From Ianthella basta (lineage: Eukaryota; Porifera; Demospongiae; Verongiida; Ianthellidae): a DNA stretch of 64,000 nt. Below are positions 12,001 to 20,598 of this stretch, one piece after another. Where the stretch lies: positions 731,884 through 795,883 of the forward strand of contig OZ025886.1 of NCBI GenBank assembly GCA_964019415.1, written 5' to 3'. The stretch's first letter is position 1. Every line of letters starts with the position of its first letter. A model generated the notes under the pieces. The model saw only the letters and a list, made by a program, of their open reading frames with translations, was not told where the DNA came from and did not search any database. The position numbers and the translations under genes are program-made.

Positions 12001-15000
12001 TCAGGAGTTTCTGAATACAAAAATCAGGCTGATTGATTAAACATCCTTTCGTAGGCTGGCTTGCACAGTGAGGAATGAGACATTTAAAACTACCTACACT
12101 TACCATATATAAACACATGAATAGTGACCTTCAGATTCGCTGGGATCATACCAAACTGCACCCCCATTGCTCTACAGGTCACAACAAAGGTGTACTTGCC
12201 ACTGCAACCCAATGCAGCATTGACAATAGTCAGAGTGGACACCCTCAATGTGTAGCTACTGACAACAGTGATCCCTGGTAGAGGTTTCACCACGACAGTG
12301 AGAGTGGCTAGGTTTTCTGCATAGATTAGTATGCCATTCTTGTACCATGCCACATAGTACACTGAGGCACTCCATGTGCCCTGGATAGAGATGTTGTTGC
12401 CAGCTGAATAGTTTGCTGTGGACTCCACAGTTGACACATTGACTGCTGGCAAACCTGGAGAAGGCACATTATAACACATGACATAAAGATAACTATTATT
12501 TTGAGCTACTACCAGTAGTGTACCATGCCATCCCACCTGTGTCCAAACTGCTTCAGTATCACATGTACATGTGTGCATGTGCGGGAAATTGGCAAATGCC
12601 CTCTCTGCTACCAACCTGGCTCCCCTGTCATGAAGTCTTCACTGGCAGATGTTCCATTGAAGAACAGGTTCTCTGCTGTCACTGACACAGTCAGGTTCTC
12701 ACATGCTGGGAGATTGGGTGCCTCCACTGTGTTAGTTGGGTGGTCCACTGTAGCACTGAACAACACTGCTGAAGTGCTGTTACTCACTTCCACAAAGTAC
12801 CTCAACGTTGGGTTCCCTCCAGGGGGAATCCCCGTAGCATTGGCCATCAAGGCCATCCAGGAGATGTTAGCTGTCACTGGTGATGTGTCATTGGAATTGA
12901 TGTCAGCTGACAATCCATTGGGTGTATTGGGACGTTCTGAGTAGGATGACAGGGCAATTAACACACTGCAGCTCTGTTCATGTTGGCAGCTAAACAGTTT
13001 GGTGCAGTGTATTCAGTACTCACCATAGACAAACACCTCAGTGGTGTCCCGCAGATTGGCTGCAATCATACCAAACTCCACTCCCCTGGCCCCACAGGTC
13101 ACAGCACAGGTGTAGTTGCCACTGTCATCCAATGTAGCATTGTCAATGGTCAGGGTGGACATCATCAGTGAGAAGTTACTGGCAATGTAGATTCCTTGTG
13201 GGGGTGCCAACAGGACATATGGAGCTGCCAGATCTTCATCATAGAGCAGCACTCCATCCTTGTACCATGCAACATAGTACACTGAGGTGTACCATGAGCA
13301 CACGAGAGAGATGTTGCTGCCAGCCGGATAGTCTGCTGTGGACTCCACAGTTGACACATTGACTGTTGGTAGAACTGGAGAAGGCACAATAGAACACATG
13401 GTGTGTTGGTAAAATGGAACTTAATGAATTGTGTGAAGTTAATGGCAAGGCTACGGAATTCCCGCAATATCTTATAGCTAGCCAATCGACAGTCGGCAGC
13501 ACTGATGTCACAGCAAGGAGCACGTGTCTACACAGGGCACAGCACCTATGTCACATCTTCTGCGCATGTGCATGTATCACCTCGTGGTAAGAGCAGCTGC
13601 AGCGACCTGCACGGTGACCAGGTGTTTCTTAACATTGTAATTTATTTTCCTCCGTCCTTGTGACATGAATGGAGTTAGGCTGTATCTTCAGGTGTGATCA
13701 CATTACTACTTAGGGGTGGGTAAGCAAGGTCAAAGGTGAAAGGTTAAAGGGTTAAGGTCAAAGGTTAAGGGTCTAAGGTGGCACCTGGGGATGCTCCCCC
13801 ATTAACCCAAGTAGTGGGCCCTCACGGCCCACTTCCGAAGGTGAGTGAACACCAGGTGAGTTCCGGAGGGGTGGCATAGACCATAGACATTATATAATGT
13901 CACACACGGTGTGTTGGTAAATGTCACTCATTGGAAGATGCTCTTTCATACAAACTACATGCACACAGTTGCATTTGCTGCAAACACCTGCTCAACTTCC
14001 AAAAAGGCAGTTTCTTGCTGCACATTTACAATATTGTTTCTTATTTGTATAAGTAGCTCCCAGTGCTAGACGATGCTGTTAGCATCATTTTAATGGCAAG
14101 AACAATAGGTATTATCAGTGAATTAGCACCAATTTTGCACTAGTTTAGCAATTAAGTGTGCCAATGCTGTTTTTGACCATGAGGAATGTTCACAGCAAGA
14201 CAGCTAAGGGAACAACAATTCCATACTCACAACTTGGACTGAGCAACTGGTATATGTGGTATGCAGTATTAGGTAGAGACAGAATAATCAACAACGAAAT
14301 TGAGAAACAATTAACAATTTCAGAGATGGAGTCATTGGTCCACTGCCCGTAGGTCATTCAAAATTGCCCTCATGCCTCCAATACATCCACTTACTGCTAC
14401 TCTAACCAATTAACAGTGAAATTATTATTTTGAGCTACTACCAGTAGTGTACCATGCCATCCCACCTGTGTCCTAACTGCTTCAGTATCACATGTACATG
14501 TGTGCATGTGTGGGAAGTTGGCAAATGCCCTCTCTGCTACCAACCTGGTTCCACTGTCATGAAGTATTCACTGGCAGGAGTTCCATTGAAGAACAGGTTC
14601 TCTGCTGTCACTGACACAGTCAGGTTCTCACATGCTGGCAGGTTGGGTGCCTCCACTGTGTTAGTTGGGTGGTCCACTGTAGCACTAAACAACACTGCTG
14701 AAGTGCTGTTACTCACTTCCACAAAGTACCTCAAGGTTTGGTTCCCTCCTGGGGGAATCCCTGTAGCATTGTTCATCAATGCCATCCAGGAGATGTTAGC
14801 TGTCACTGGTGTTGTATCATATGGTGTGATGCCAGCTGACAAACCATTGGGTGTATTGGGAGGTTCTGAGTAGAATGATAGGGCAATTAACACACTGCAG
14901 CTCTGTTCATGTTGGCAGCTAAATAGTTTGGTGAAGTGTATTCAGTACTTACCATAGACAAACACCTCGGTGGTGTCCTGCAGATTGGCTGCAATCATGC

Positions 15001-16378
15001 CAAACTCCGCTCCCCTGGCCCCACAGGTCACAGCACAGGTGTAGTTGCCACTGTCCTCTAATCTAGCATTGCCAATGGTTAGTGTGGACGTCATCAGTGT
15101 GAAGTCACTGTCAACAGTGATCCCTTGTCGGGGTGCCATCAGGACAGATGGAGCAGCCAGGTCTTCCTCGTAGAGCAACACTCCATCCTTGTACCATGCA
15201 ACATAGTACACTGAGGTGGTCCACATGCAGAGGAGAGTGATGTCACTGCCAGCTGGATAGTCTGGCATCATACTGTATACTCCAATATCAACTGGCTCTG
15301 CAAACATAATTATATAAAATGGAATGCTATAAATGGCATTTCTTTCTACTTCATGTATAGTTATGTCATACTCACCATTCGGCTCTAAAGTTGAGAAGTC
15401 AAGAGGAGTTCCATTACTACTTTCACTGCCTCTCTCTGCTGTCAGTGTGGCTGTGAGGTTGGCACAAGCAGGGAGGTTGCAGATCTCCAGGTTGTCATTT
15501 GGATGACTGATGGATGCATTAGCAACTATGGTGTCACTCTCATTAAACACCATGATGGTGTACATGATATTTTGACCATCACCGGTGACATTGTTCAGAG
15601 CAGTCCAGGAGAACATGGCAGTGACAGGCTTAGAGTCGGCGGAAGGGTCCACTATCATGACATTAAACCCATCTGGGTCTGTGAGGGGTGCTGCATATAT
15701 TGACACACATACACACTGTTCTCATACACTGAGTCATTAAAGAACATATTAATTTTATTGTATTCACAGTATTACAGCAAGAGGTATATCAGCTTATGGT
15801 CATCAATCACCACCACAATTTAGAATCTGAATAGTTCAAAGTTCCTTGTACACTATGCAGACACGTTCAGGGTTTAACTGTGCTATAGATGTACAGTAGT
15901 TGTCACATAGTATCATCATCAATGCAAGTCACATATCAATGGAAGTCCCATAGGGTGCATAACACACTGTGTGCTTTATACGTTAAGGGCTGTGATGAAA
16001 GAGGTTTCATAAAATGTTTAGTTTAATAGGCACTTTTGTACAATACCATACATGCGTGATTGGAGTAGTGATAGTATATGACCAAATTTTATTTAGGGAG
16101 TGCATCCCCTGCATGCATGATTCAGAGAATGGGTCTTTGCCATTTGGTCGAAGAGTGTGTCCCTTGCCAGAGCTTAGCTCCTTGGGTGTTAAATCACATT
16201 TTTGACTTCCACCTCTTTCATTAACCTTTGGCTACTAGTTTGCGCACAAATGAGCTACACTTTACATTACTACCATAGGTATTATCATGAAAAGAAGATA
16301 ATTGAGTGCAGAATATGCAGAAATTAACATAAACATACTCACCCAATGGTGAAGGGGTCGGAGTAGGCTCTGGGGAAG
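232..16378 (-). CDS. Gene A: Ig/FN3-repeat single-pass membrane receptor (5' incomplete)
   Basis: Spliced gene on the minus strand, predicted cell-surface adhesion or recognition receptor. Exons in transcription order: a Pro-rich linker; FN3; eight Ig-FN3 pairs; one more Ig-FN3 pair (3680-4018, 3223-3528); an FN3-like exon 1491-1881; membrane-proximal module 947-1235; furin-site exon 777-876; TM exon 530-638; micro-exon 402-435; terminal exon 232-288. Every boundary has AG/GT and compatible phase. The chain from 16343 to the stop is 7,364 nt and closes in frame (about 2,453 residues). Ig exons carry C-x-W, WYKDG and DSGxYTC motifs with a second nearby Cys; FN3 exons carry many N-x-S/T sequons. 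No signal peptide or start was found, so the 5' end is missing or unrecognised. No EGF exon was seen, unlike genes B and C. Compared with B, one Ig exon next to 1953 is lost. The family resemblance is to generic Ig/FN3 adhesion receptors; no orthologue is recognised. Confidence 0.72.
402..435 (-). CDS. Gene A 34-nt cytoplasmic micro-exon
   Basis: Flanked by an acceptor ATACAG and a donor GTAGGT on the minus strand. It joins the TM exon in phase 2 and encodes [12 protein letters not shown] together with the split Arg codon, giving a strongly basic stop-transfer segment right after the membrane helix. It is identical in genes B (23885-23918) and C (47303-47336). Confidence 0.7.
530..638 (-). 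CDS. Gene A transmembrane exon
   Basis: This 109-nt exon encodes a single hydrophobic helix of about 24 residues ([13 protein letters not shown] followed by [16 protein letters not shown]). Acceptor CTGTGCAG; donor AAG|GTATGT. A second in-frame donor lies 12 nt downstream (end at 518), which would add YVGR before the basic tail. Exon length and phase are the same in B and C. Confidence 0.78.
777..876 (-). CDS. Gene A juxtamembrane exon with furin-type RRRR site
   Basis: This exon is recognised only by comparison of the three genes: acceptor TCTCCAG, donor AA|GTGAGT, incoming phase 0, outgoing phase 1, which fits both neighbours exactly. It encodes an ectodomain stalk with ARRRRDAIP followed by NRQY and [12 protein letters not shown]-x-R-R followed by D is a proprotein-convertase consensus. 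It is 100 nt here and 88 nt in B and C, a four-codon difference. Confidence 0.68.
947..1235 (-). CDS. Gene A membrane-proximal ectodomain module
   Basis: This 289-nt exon is open in frame from acceptor TTGCAG to donor GAG|GTGAGG. It encodes an acidic segment then [13 protein letters not shown] and [10 protein letters not shown]. The Y-x-NGP ... FVR pattern resembles the membrane-proximal ectodomain region of receptor protein tyrosine phosphatases. That is a motif-level resemblance only, and no phosphatase domain follows the membrane helix. Copies are at 24421-24706 and 47860-48145. Confidence 0.68.
1491..1881 (-). CDS. Gene A membrane-proximal FN3 exon
   Basis: FN3 signature: [21 protein letters not shown], then YRLTYG, then [17 protein letters not shown], as in the B, C, E, F and G strands of FN3. 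Phase 1 in, phase 2 out, matching the next exon. The 391-nt length is 12 nt less than B and C owing to a missing PPGV-like repeat. Confidence 0.75.
2238..2722. mobile_element. Nested element with about 107-bp terminal inverted repeats
   Basis: Bases about 2238-2345 are repeated in inverted orientation at about 2610-2722 with few mismatches. The 485-bp unit sits inside the larger element and is absent from the second copy of that element. It encloses a minus-strand ORF with paired CxxC motifs. Confidence 0.65.
2247..2603 (-). CDS. Small ORF with paired CxxC motifs (ZAD-like zinc-binding exon?)
   Basis: 118 codons inside the nested TIR element. The start is MEYCKLCEKAV and later FVCRPCFAETEKYLRL precedes a short amphipathic stretch. 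A CxxC pair near residue 4 and another about 50 residues on recall ZAD-type or similar N-terminal zinc-binding modules of metazoan DNA-binding or transposon-related proteins. A donor-like GTGTGA after the helix suggests only a first exon is carried. The last third is simply the TIR in translation. No homologue is recognised by name. Confidence 0.4.
   Translation of the reverse strand: MEYCKLCEKAVGSKERRILASISSERVLRCLQELQAASGSTATLLDDEHAQRAFVCRPCFAETEKYLRLSEEVERVRNSLCEKLFTKLVLHVIFDVSAPKFPYSRQILSVFRRISRVL
2779..3055. repeat. (GT)n microsatellite with variant units
   Basis: Long GT tracts with interspersed GTGGT and GTATGT variants. Translations here (CVCVC, HTHTH) are artefacts. A similar tract occupies the same place in the second copy of the element. 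Confidence 0.9.
3223..3528 (-). CDS. Gene A FN3 exon ([11 protein letters not shown] type)
   Basis: 306-nt phase 1-1 exon encoding an FN3 domain with [25 protein letters not shown] and YVTIFARN elements. It matches 26111-26416 (B) and 49556-49861 (C). In gene A it is separated from the next exon (1491-1881) only by transposon-rich intron, because the Ig exon found there in B and C is missing. Confidence 0.75.
3680..4018 (-). CDS. Gene A Ig exon (FYLVWFKDG type)
   Basis: 339-nt phase 1-1 exon. Ig fold markers are [31 protein letters not shown] and a terminal VLIYG strand. Equivalent to 26595-26939 in B and 50039-50377 in C. Confidence 0.78.
4134..4892 (-). CDS. Gene A Ig-FN3 exon pair 1
   Basis: Ig exon 4542-4892 (351 nt) and FN3 exon 4134-4460 (327 nt), both phase 1-1, separated by an 81-bp intron. 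The Ig exon carries SLVCSWYTS, VAWYKNG and [12 protein letters not shown]. The FN3 exon carries [20 protein letters not shown] and NLPACDNLTVSV. This is the downstream-most unit of the 1.58-kb tandem set. Confidence 0.78.
5714..6479 (-). CDS. Gene A Ig-FN3 exon pair 2
   Basis: Ig exon 6129-6479 and FN3 exon 5714-6040. They have the same lengths, phases and splice sites as pair 1. The following long intron (4893-5713) is nearly identical to the introns after pairs 3 and 4. Confidence 0.78.
7288..8052 (-). CDS. Gene A Ig-FN3 exon pair 3
   Basis: Ig exon 7702-8052 and FN3 exon 7288-7614, phase 1-1. The Ig exon keeps CSWTTSVYYVAWYKDG and DDSGSYTCAVTC; the FN3 exon keeps IPPGGNPMLRYLVEVSNS. Offset 1,574 bp from pair 2. 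Confidence 0.78.
8865..9629 (-). CDS. Gene A Ig-FN3 exon pair 4
   Basis: Ig exon 9279-9629 and FN3 exon 8865-9191, phase 1-1. The Ig exon is almost identical to 13024-13374, showing the larger 3.75-kb duplication. Offset 1,577 bp from pair 3. Confidence 0.78.
9669..10160. mobile_element. Inserted element of about 492 bp with 14-bp target duplication, copy 1
   Basis: Flanked by ggtgtgttggtaaa at 9655-9668 and 10161-10174, while the three sister introns (near 4920, 6500 and 8080) have the site unoccupied. It contains an AGGTCA-rich run near 9980-10020 and a short palindrome cattatataatg at its right end. No coding capacity was seen. A long target duplication suggests target-primed insertion, but no poly(A) tail is visible. 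Confidence 0.6.
10805..11565 (-). CDS. Gene A Ig-FN3 exon pair 5
   Basis: Ig exon 11221-11565 (345 nt; [30 protein letters not shown]) and FN3 exon 10805-11125 (321 nt). This Ig is more diverged than those of pairs 1-4, so it is an older member. Confidence 0.77.
11690..12454 (-). CDS. Gene A Ig-FN3 exon pair 6, Ig with substituted core residues
   Basis: Ig exon 12104-12454 and FN3 exon 11690-12010, phase 1-1 and open. The Ig is aberrant. The first core Cys region reads ISIQGTWSAS, where its sisters have LVCSWxTS, so the B-strand Cys is replaced by Gly. DDSGxYTC has become GCSGKYTFVVTC, so the usual F-strand Cys is Phe. Either the canonical disulphide is replaced by another pairing or the domain is relaxing. 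Confidence 0.73.
12616..13374 (-). CDS. Gene A Ig-FN3 exon pair 7
   Basis: Ig exon 13024-13374 and FN3 exon 12616-12936, phase 1-1. The Ig sequence is nearly the same as in pair 4; the FN3 has TANISWMALMANATGIPPGG in place of the MYTGIPPGG form. Confidence 0.78.
13414..13908. mobile_element. Inserted element with 14-bp target duplication, copy 2
   Basis: Same element and same flanks (13400-13413 and 13909-13922) as 9669-10160. It was copied by the 3.75-kb segmental duplication, not inserted separately. Confidence 0.6.
14545..15297 (-). CDS. Gene A Ig-FN3 exon pair 8
   Basis: Ig exon 14953-15297 (345 nt; [31 protein letters not shown]) and FN3 exon 14545-14865 (321 nt), phase 1-1 with an 87-bp intron between them. 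Confidence 0.78.
15376..15690 (-). CDS. Gene A most N-terminal FN3 exon found
   Basis: 315-nt phase 1-1 exon with VTAMFSWTALNNVTG, IMYTIMVFNES and NLPACANLTATLTAE. It is the most diverged FN3 of gene A. The intron to the Ig exon is 78 bp. Confidence 0.75.
16343..16378 (-). CDS. Possible gene A proline-rich linker exon
   Basis: 36 nt between TAAAG and GTGAGT, phase 1-1, encoding SPEPTPTPSPLG. Phase and composition fit an extracellular linker exon, but the acceptor lacks a strong pyrimidine tract and no paralogous copy supports it. Confidence 0.35.
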
Positions 16379-16550
16379 CTTTACATAGCACCACAGTAGA
16401 GCAAGCATGCAAGCAAGCAAGTGTGCATGGGAAAACAAAGATTACATGACATTATACTATTACCTCTGTGAAATAGCACCATGCACCAAGATATGTACAG
16501 ATGCAGTATGATTTCTCTGGTGGAGGAGTTAGAGTGTATAGTTACAAGGA

Positions 16551-16596
16551 ACACACACGCGCGCGCAAACACACACACACACACGCACACACACAA
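16551..16596. repeat. (CA)n microsatellite
   Basis: Short imperfect CA/CG dinucleotide tract upstream of gene A. Confidence 0.85.
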
Positions 16597-17045
16597 GGTG
16601 CCCTTCCACTAAGTTAAATGCTGTATGGTCTTTCATGCATGGGGCTCCTGAAAAGTGTATACCCCAACACAGACACAAGAGAAGTAATGGGTTTTGATGC
16701 ATATGACTAGTCATAAATGAATAGTAAGGCGAGGCATCCACCCACACATTTTCTACAATAGTGGGATAAAGTGGGCACATAGGTTAATAGATAAATTGTC
16801 TGAATGGAAACTATTAGTAAAAGTCATTATGTCCAATCTTCCTCTGAACTTGTATATACTATGGCTGGTAGTCTTTACACATGCTGTCATCCAAGTTGCA
16901 AATGTGCCAGTTAACGACACGTTGCATCATGAAAACACGCATGTGCCACTATTACAAGCTGTGGATGACTAGGAAAAGGGCTGAAACAAATTTGTCTATC
17001 ATCTACATGTTTGCATGGAGGGCTACTATCTGGAGATCACTACCT

Positions 17046-17690
17046 TATACGTACAAAATTTTGCGGCACATTATTATCGCAAATTTCGCGAACCCGTGGA
17101 GGTTCGCGAACATTCTTACAATTTCCCAGGGCCATATGCACGTATATACAGAGGGCGATAAATGCATGTGTAGTAAACAAACGCGTTTCTTATGTGGGGA
17201 ATGGCCAAGAAGACGATCAACGATTGCTTTAAGATCGTAGACATCTTTACCAAGGACTTGCCGGTTCGAGCAATCTACGCTCCGGTAATCATGCATACTA
17301 TCGGGCCGCTGCGCCGAACGATCACGGAGCAAAGGCAGGATATGGTGCGCGGAACGTGTCCCGCAGTCTTTCTAGACTGCCACTGCATAAGGATCTTTGC
17401 TGTCTCCACTTTCCCGTTCACACTGAAGAACTGCTCCTGACGATGCAGTCTAATCATCCTTGTAAACGTGATACCCGCAAACGCAACTGCATCCGTAAAC
17501 TGTCAGAAATGATCCTCAAAGCGCCAGTAGATCGAACCAAAGCGTAAAGCGATGCCTGAACCACTCTAGGTGCTGATATCTTGCGCACAAAGGGAGCCAT
17601 TTGCGAAATTATAATCTGGAAAATTGTCAGGTATGGGGCATTCGCGCGCGAAATATACATCCCGCGAAAATTTGCACGTATACGGTATCA
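17046..17690. mobile_element. CpG-rich TIR element of about 640 bp
   Basis: The left end tatacgtacaaaattttgcg and the right end are imperfect inverted copies (about 45 bp). The interior is CpG-rich, in contrast to the AT-rich surroundings. Short ORFs on both strands were seen (for example plus 17192-17440 and minus 17045-17332) with no recognisable domain. The target duplication is not clear. Confidence 0.5.
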
Positions 17691-18160
17691 CCTTAAGGCT
17701 AAAACTTTGATGGCATGCAACTAAATTTTAGGATCAGGTGGATTCTAAATTTAGGGATTTTTGAGAGTTTTTGGTGTATAATAATTTTTGCCAGTACAAA
17801 TATTTTTGCAGGCGCAAATTTTTGGCTGTGTTTGTATTACTCACTAAATTTTAAATTTGTAACTTAAAATTTGTGGCCTGATGGTAATTCATTTAGTATT
17901 CCTCAGTTCACCACCTTCCTCCTTTGGTTTAATGAAGGAAGATACATGTCCAACACTGGACTACAGTGGAGTGGGCCCTGAAGAATGTCTTAAGAGCCCG
18001 AGGGCTGACACAGCCTTGAAGAGTGTTTCACACAGGGAATCCTTCACCATATTGTACACACCATCATGGACATTGTGTATATATGAGGTCATGGTTATCT
18101 TTGAGATGAAAAGTAGGTCTGAATAGAGGAAACTACACCCCTAGTTACTTTGATCATCAC

Positions 18161-18261
18161 TAGTCTCGCGTAGCCAGACCGCCATCTTTGCTCAGACCCC
18201 GCCTTCGCAAAAGACGAAGGCGGGGTCTGAGCAAAGATGGCGGTCTGACTACGCGAGACTA
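18161..18261. mobile_element. 101-bp foldback MITE with 9-bp target duplication
   Basis: Almost perfect inverted repeat (about 47-bp arms, one mismatch) from tagtctcgcg to cgcgagacta, flanked by gatcatcac at 18152-18160 and 18262-18270. The 9-bp duplication and long arms suggest a Mutator-like or foldback origin. Confidence 0.8.
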
Positions 18262-19814
18262 GATCATCACCATAACCATAGTTTGATGGTCAGCTAGCTA
18301 GTAGCGTGCTAGAAAGCTGGTCCAACATGCAGTCTTGATATCTAGCCGGACAGCAGTGCTCTGTTGTAGATAGTAAGAGTCTCCTCTCTTTGACACAGAG
18401 CATTTGGCTTGACAATTACAGTAAATCCCCATAATAACTAATTATTATAACAAAAGTGGTGTTCCATGCAGTTTCCACCACTGGATTCTTGCAATTAGAT
18501 GGTAGTAATGGCAGCTGATGGCAGTAAGAGTCGCTAGGTGCAAGCTGCAGATGGTTAGGACAAAGATGAGCCCTTGAAAGTTGGAGTGCAATGCAGCAAG
18601 TAAAATTTGCTCTACATGCTTGTATATGTACCCTTGCACTTCCTGCATTTGGTTGCACGTGGTTGCCACAGCAGCTCATCACTGTCAAGAATAGAGTCGC
18701 AATTTGATACGCTTTCAACTTGTAGTGATGCCAGATGGTATTCAAGAAAGATGTATTGGTGGACTGTCATTAAATTAATACTGTATCATAAATCATAATA
18801 GTGAACATATTCCCATGCACAGACACTCGAGTGTGTGATCCATTCATTCCGTAGGTGCCATGTGCATTGGCTCCTGCACTTGCTTGACACACAAGTATAT
18901 TAGTATGCACACTGTACACAATAATTTTAACGGGGCACCCCAGTCATCACAGCAGGACTTATAGAGATGGTTGCAGCTATTCACAGTTGGACACTACAAA
19001 TAATGCCATAGTTCTTTCATTCCAATTGAAGTGCCGCAGGCATATTTATAGCTTGAAGGCCAATCGTGAAGTGCCCAAGGTGCACTGATTGCAGGGCCAG
19101 TCAGAGCTATTTCCAAGTTCCTACAGTATTTTGTATGCCTCCTTTGAAAGTGTTTGGCAGCGCCAACACCAGTTCGAACCACCCTGCATTGAGCGAGCTA
19201 GTGGCGCCGATTTTTCCCCTGGAATAATGGTCCCCTGGACCCATACTTTTTGTTGGACCAAAATTTCAGCGACAGGTAATACAAACAGCTTGCTTGACGG
19301 CAAGTCTGCCGATCGATAACTCTGTTCAGAAAACCGCTAGCGCAACGCATCCTAACTGATATACGTATATGCAGCTACCTGAAGTAGCATTATCACTGGT
19401 AGCGCATACTGTACACTAGTGTAAACGGGCGTCTTCAAATCAGTTTATCGTTTGGTTGTAAACTGCTGCTGTCGGAGAATTCCCATAACCCTCGCCATTC
19501 GGACGACTTCTCTCCTTTGCTAAAACGGTTATAGAGTCGTTACATCATCGTGAGCCTCTACGAAATCATCAACACCGACAACAGTGGCAAAACGTTTCCA
19601 CTCGCTTGTGAGATGCCATCTCGCGAAGTGCGTGCGAAACTACCTCGCTGGTCCGTGCTGTTAGATGAGTACGTTCGCTAAACCGCTTTGATCCAATCGA
19701 CTCGACTCTAACTCCGGTTGACTCGACTCTAACTCCGGTTTCGATCAACTTGCTCCGATGTAAAAGGACTTCGACCGATGTACTCTAGCTTAAACGAGCC
19801 ATATGATAATTATG

Positions 19815-20400
19815 TGGACAGTGAGCTGCATACTTCCTGAGCCTGCATCCGTGCACGAAAAACCAGCTCATCTTGCTCTTGTAGTTACTGCATGGGCTAC
19901 GATAGGCTACGACGGTACATGGTCTAGACCATGTACCGTCGTAGCTACATGCCCATGATGGTCTATACTACTGATCATGTCAGTAGTATAGACCATCCTC
20001 ACTCCTACTTATTAGGCGCATAGCTTTTCTCACCTACTGTAATTAGGTATGCGGACAGTGAGCTACGTACTTCCTGAACCTGCATCCGTGCACGAATAAC
20101 CAGCTCATCTTGCTCTTGTAGTTTCTGGGCTACGATGGTCTATACTACTGATCATGTCAGTAGTATAGACCATCCTCACTCCTACTTATTAGGCGCATAG
20201 CTTTTCTCACCTACTGTAATTAGGTATGCGGACAGTGAGCTACGTACTTCCTGAACCTGCATCCGTGCACGAATAACCAGCTCATCTTGCTCTTGTAGTT
20301 TCTGGGCTACGATGGTCTATACTACTGATCATGTCAGTAGTATAGACCATCCTCACTACTACTTGTTAGGTGCCTATAGCTTTTCTCACCTCCTGTAGCC
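19815..20400. repeat. 177-bp tandem repeats carrying a perfect hairpin
   Basis: About three units; the hairpin starts at 19957, 20134 and 20311 (177-bp spacing). Each hairpin has 18-bp perfect arms (gatggtctatactactga) around a 5-nt loop. Just upstream, 19906-19945 is a perfect 40-bp palindrome. Confidence 0.8.
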
Positions 20401-20424
20401 TGCACTGGACTTCCATTAATCAGT

Positions 20425-20598
20425 ATGGCCAACACCACTGCAATACAGCAAACAGTGAGTCTAGCTGTACCGCCAGTCCTCTCCATGATGGAACCCACAG
20501 AGCTACTCTCAGTAGTTGAGCCTGAGGTGAGTGAAGAACAGTGCAAGGAGTGTCATTATATAGTATCGGACTACTACGTGCTGACCACACCCGTGTAA
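20425..20598 (+). other. Repeated small ORF, truncated copy
   Basis: 57 codons starting MANTTAIQQTVSLAVPPVLS. It is related to 58742-59005 but ends early at TAA. Copies near 43372 and 62757 have an early TAG. A GTGAGT donor-like site follows the Glu-Pro-Glu codons, so it may be a first-exon remnant. Function unknown. Confidence 0.3.

Larger units (their letters stand above)
8865..15297. repeat. Higher-order duplication of about 3.75 kb in gene A
   Basis: Offsets are 3751 (8865 to 12616), 3745 (9279 to 13024) and 3740 (10805 to 14545). The second block repeats pair 4, the insertion-bearing intron and the FN3 of pair 5. Confidence 0.8.
16379..19419. other. Spacer upstream of gene A
   Basis: Apart from the CA tract, the CpG-rich TIR element and the foldback MITE, this stretch shows no supported exon. 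It should contain the 5' end of gene A, but no signal peptide, EGF exon or promoter could be identified with confidence. Confidence 0.4.

Noticed and set aside
16646-16702. Signal-peptide-like start MHQNPLLLLCLCWGIHFSG for gene A
   Set aside because: Hydrophobic and in roughly the right place, but no copy in B or C, no convincing donor into the linker exon, and it runs into a CA repeat. Left unannotated.
17192-17547. Overlapping frames in the CpG-rich TIR element
   Set aside because: Open on both strands because of GC content, with no recognised motif. Kept only as part of the element description.
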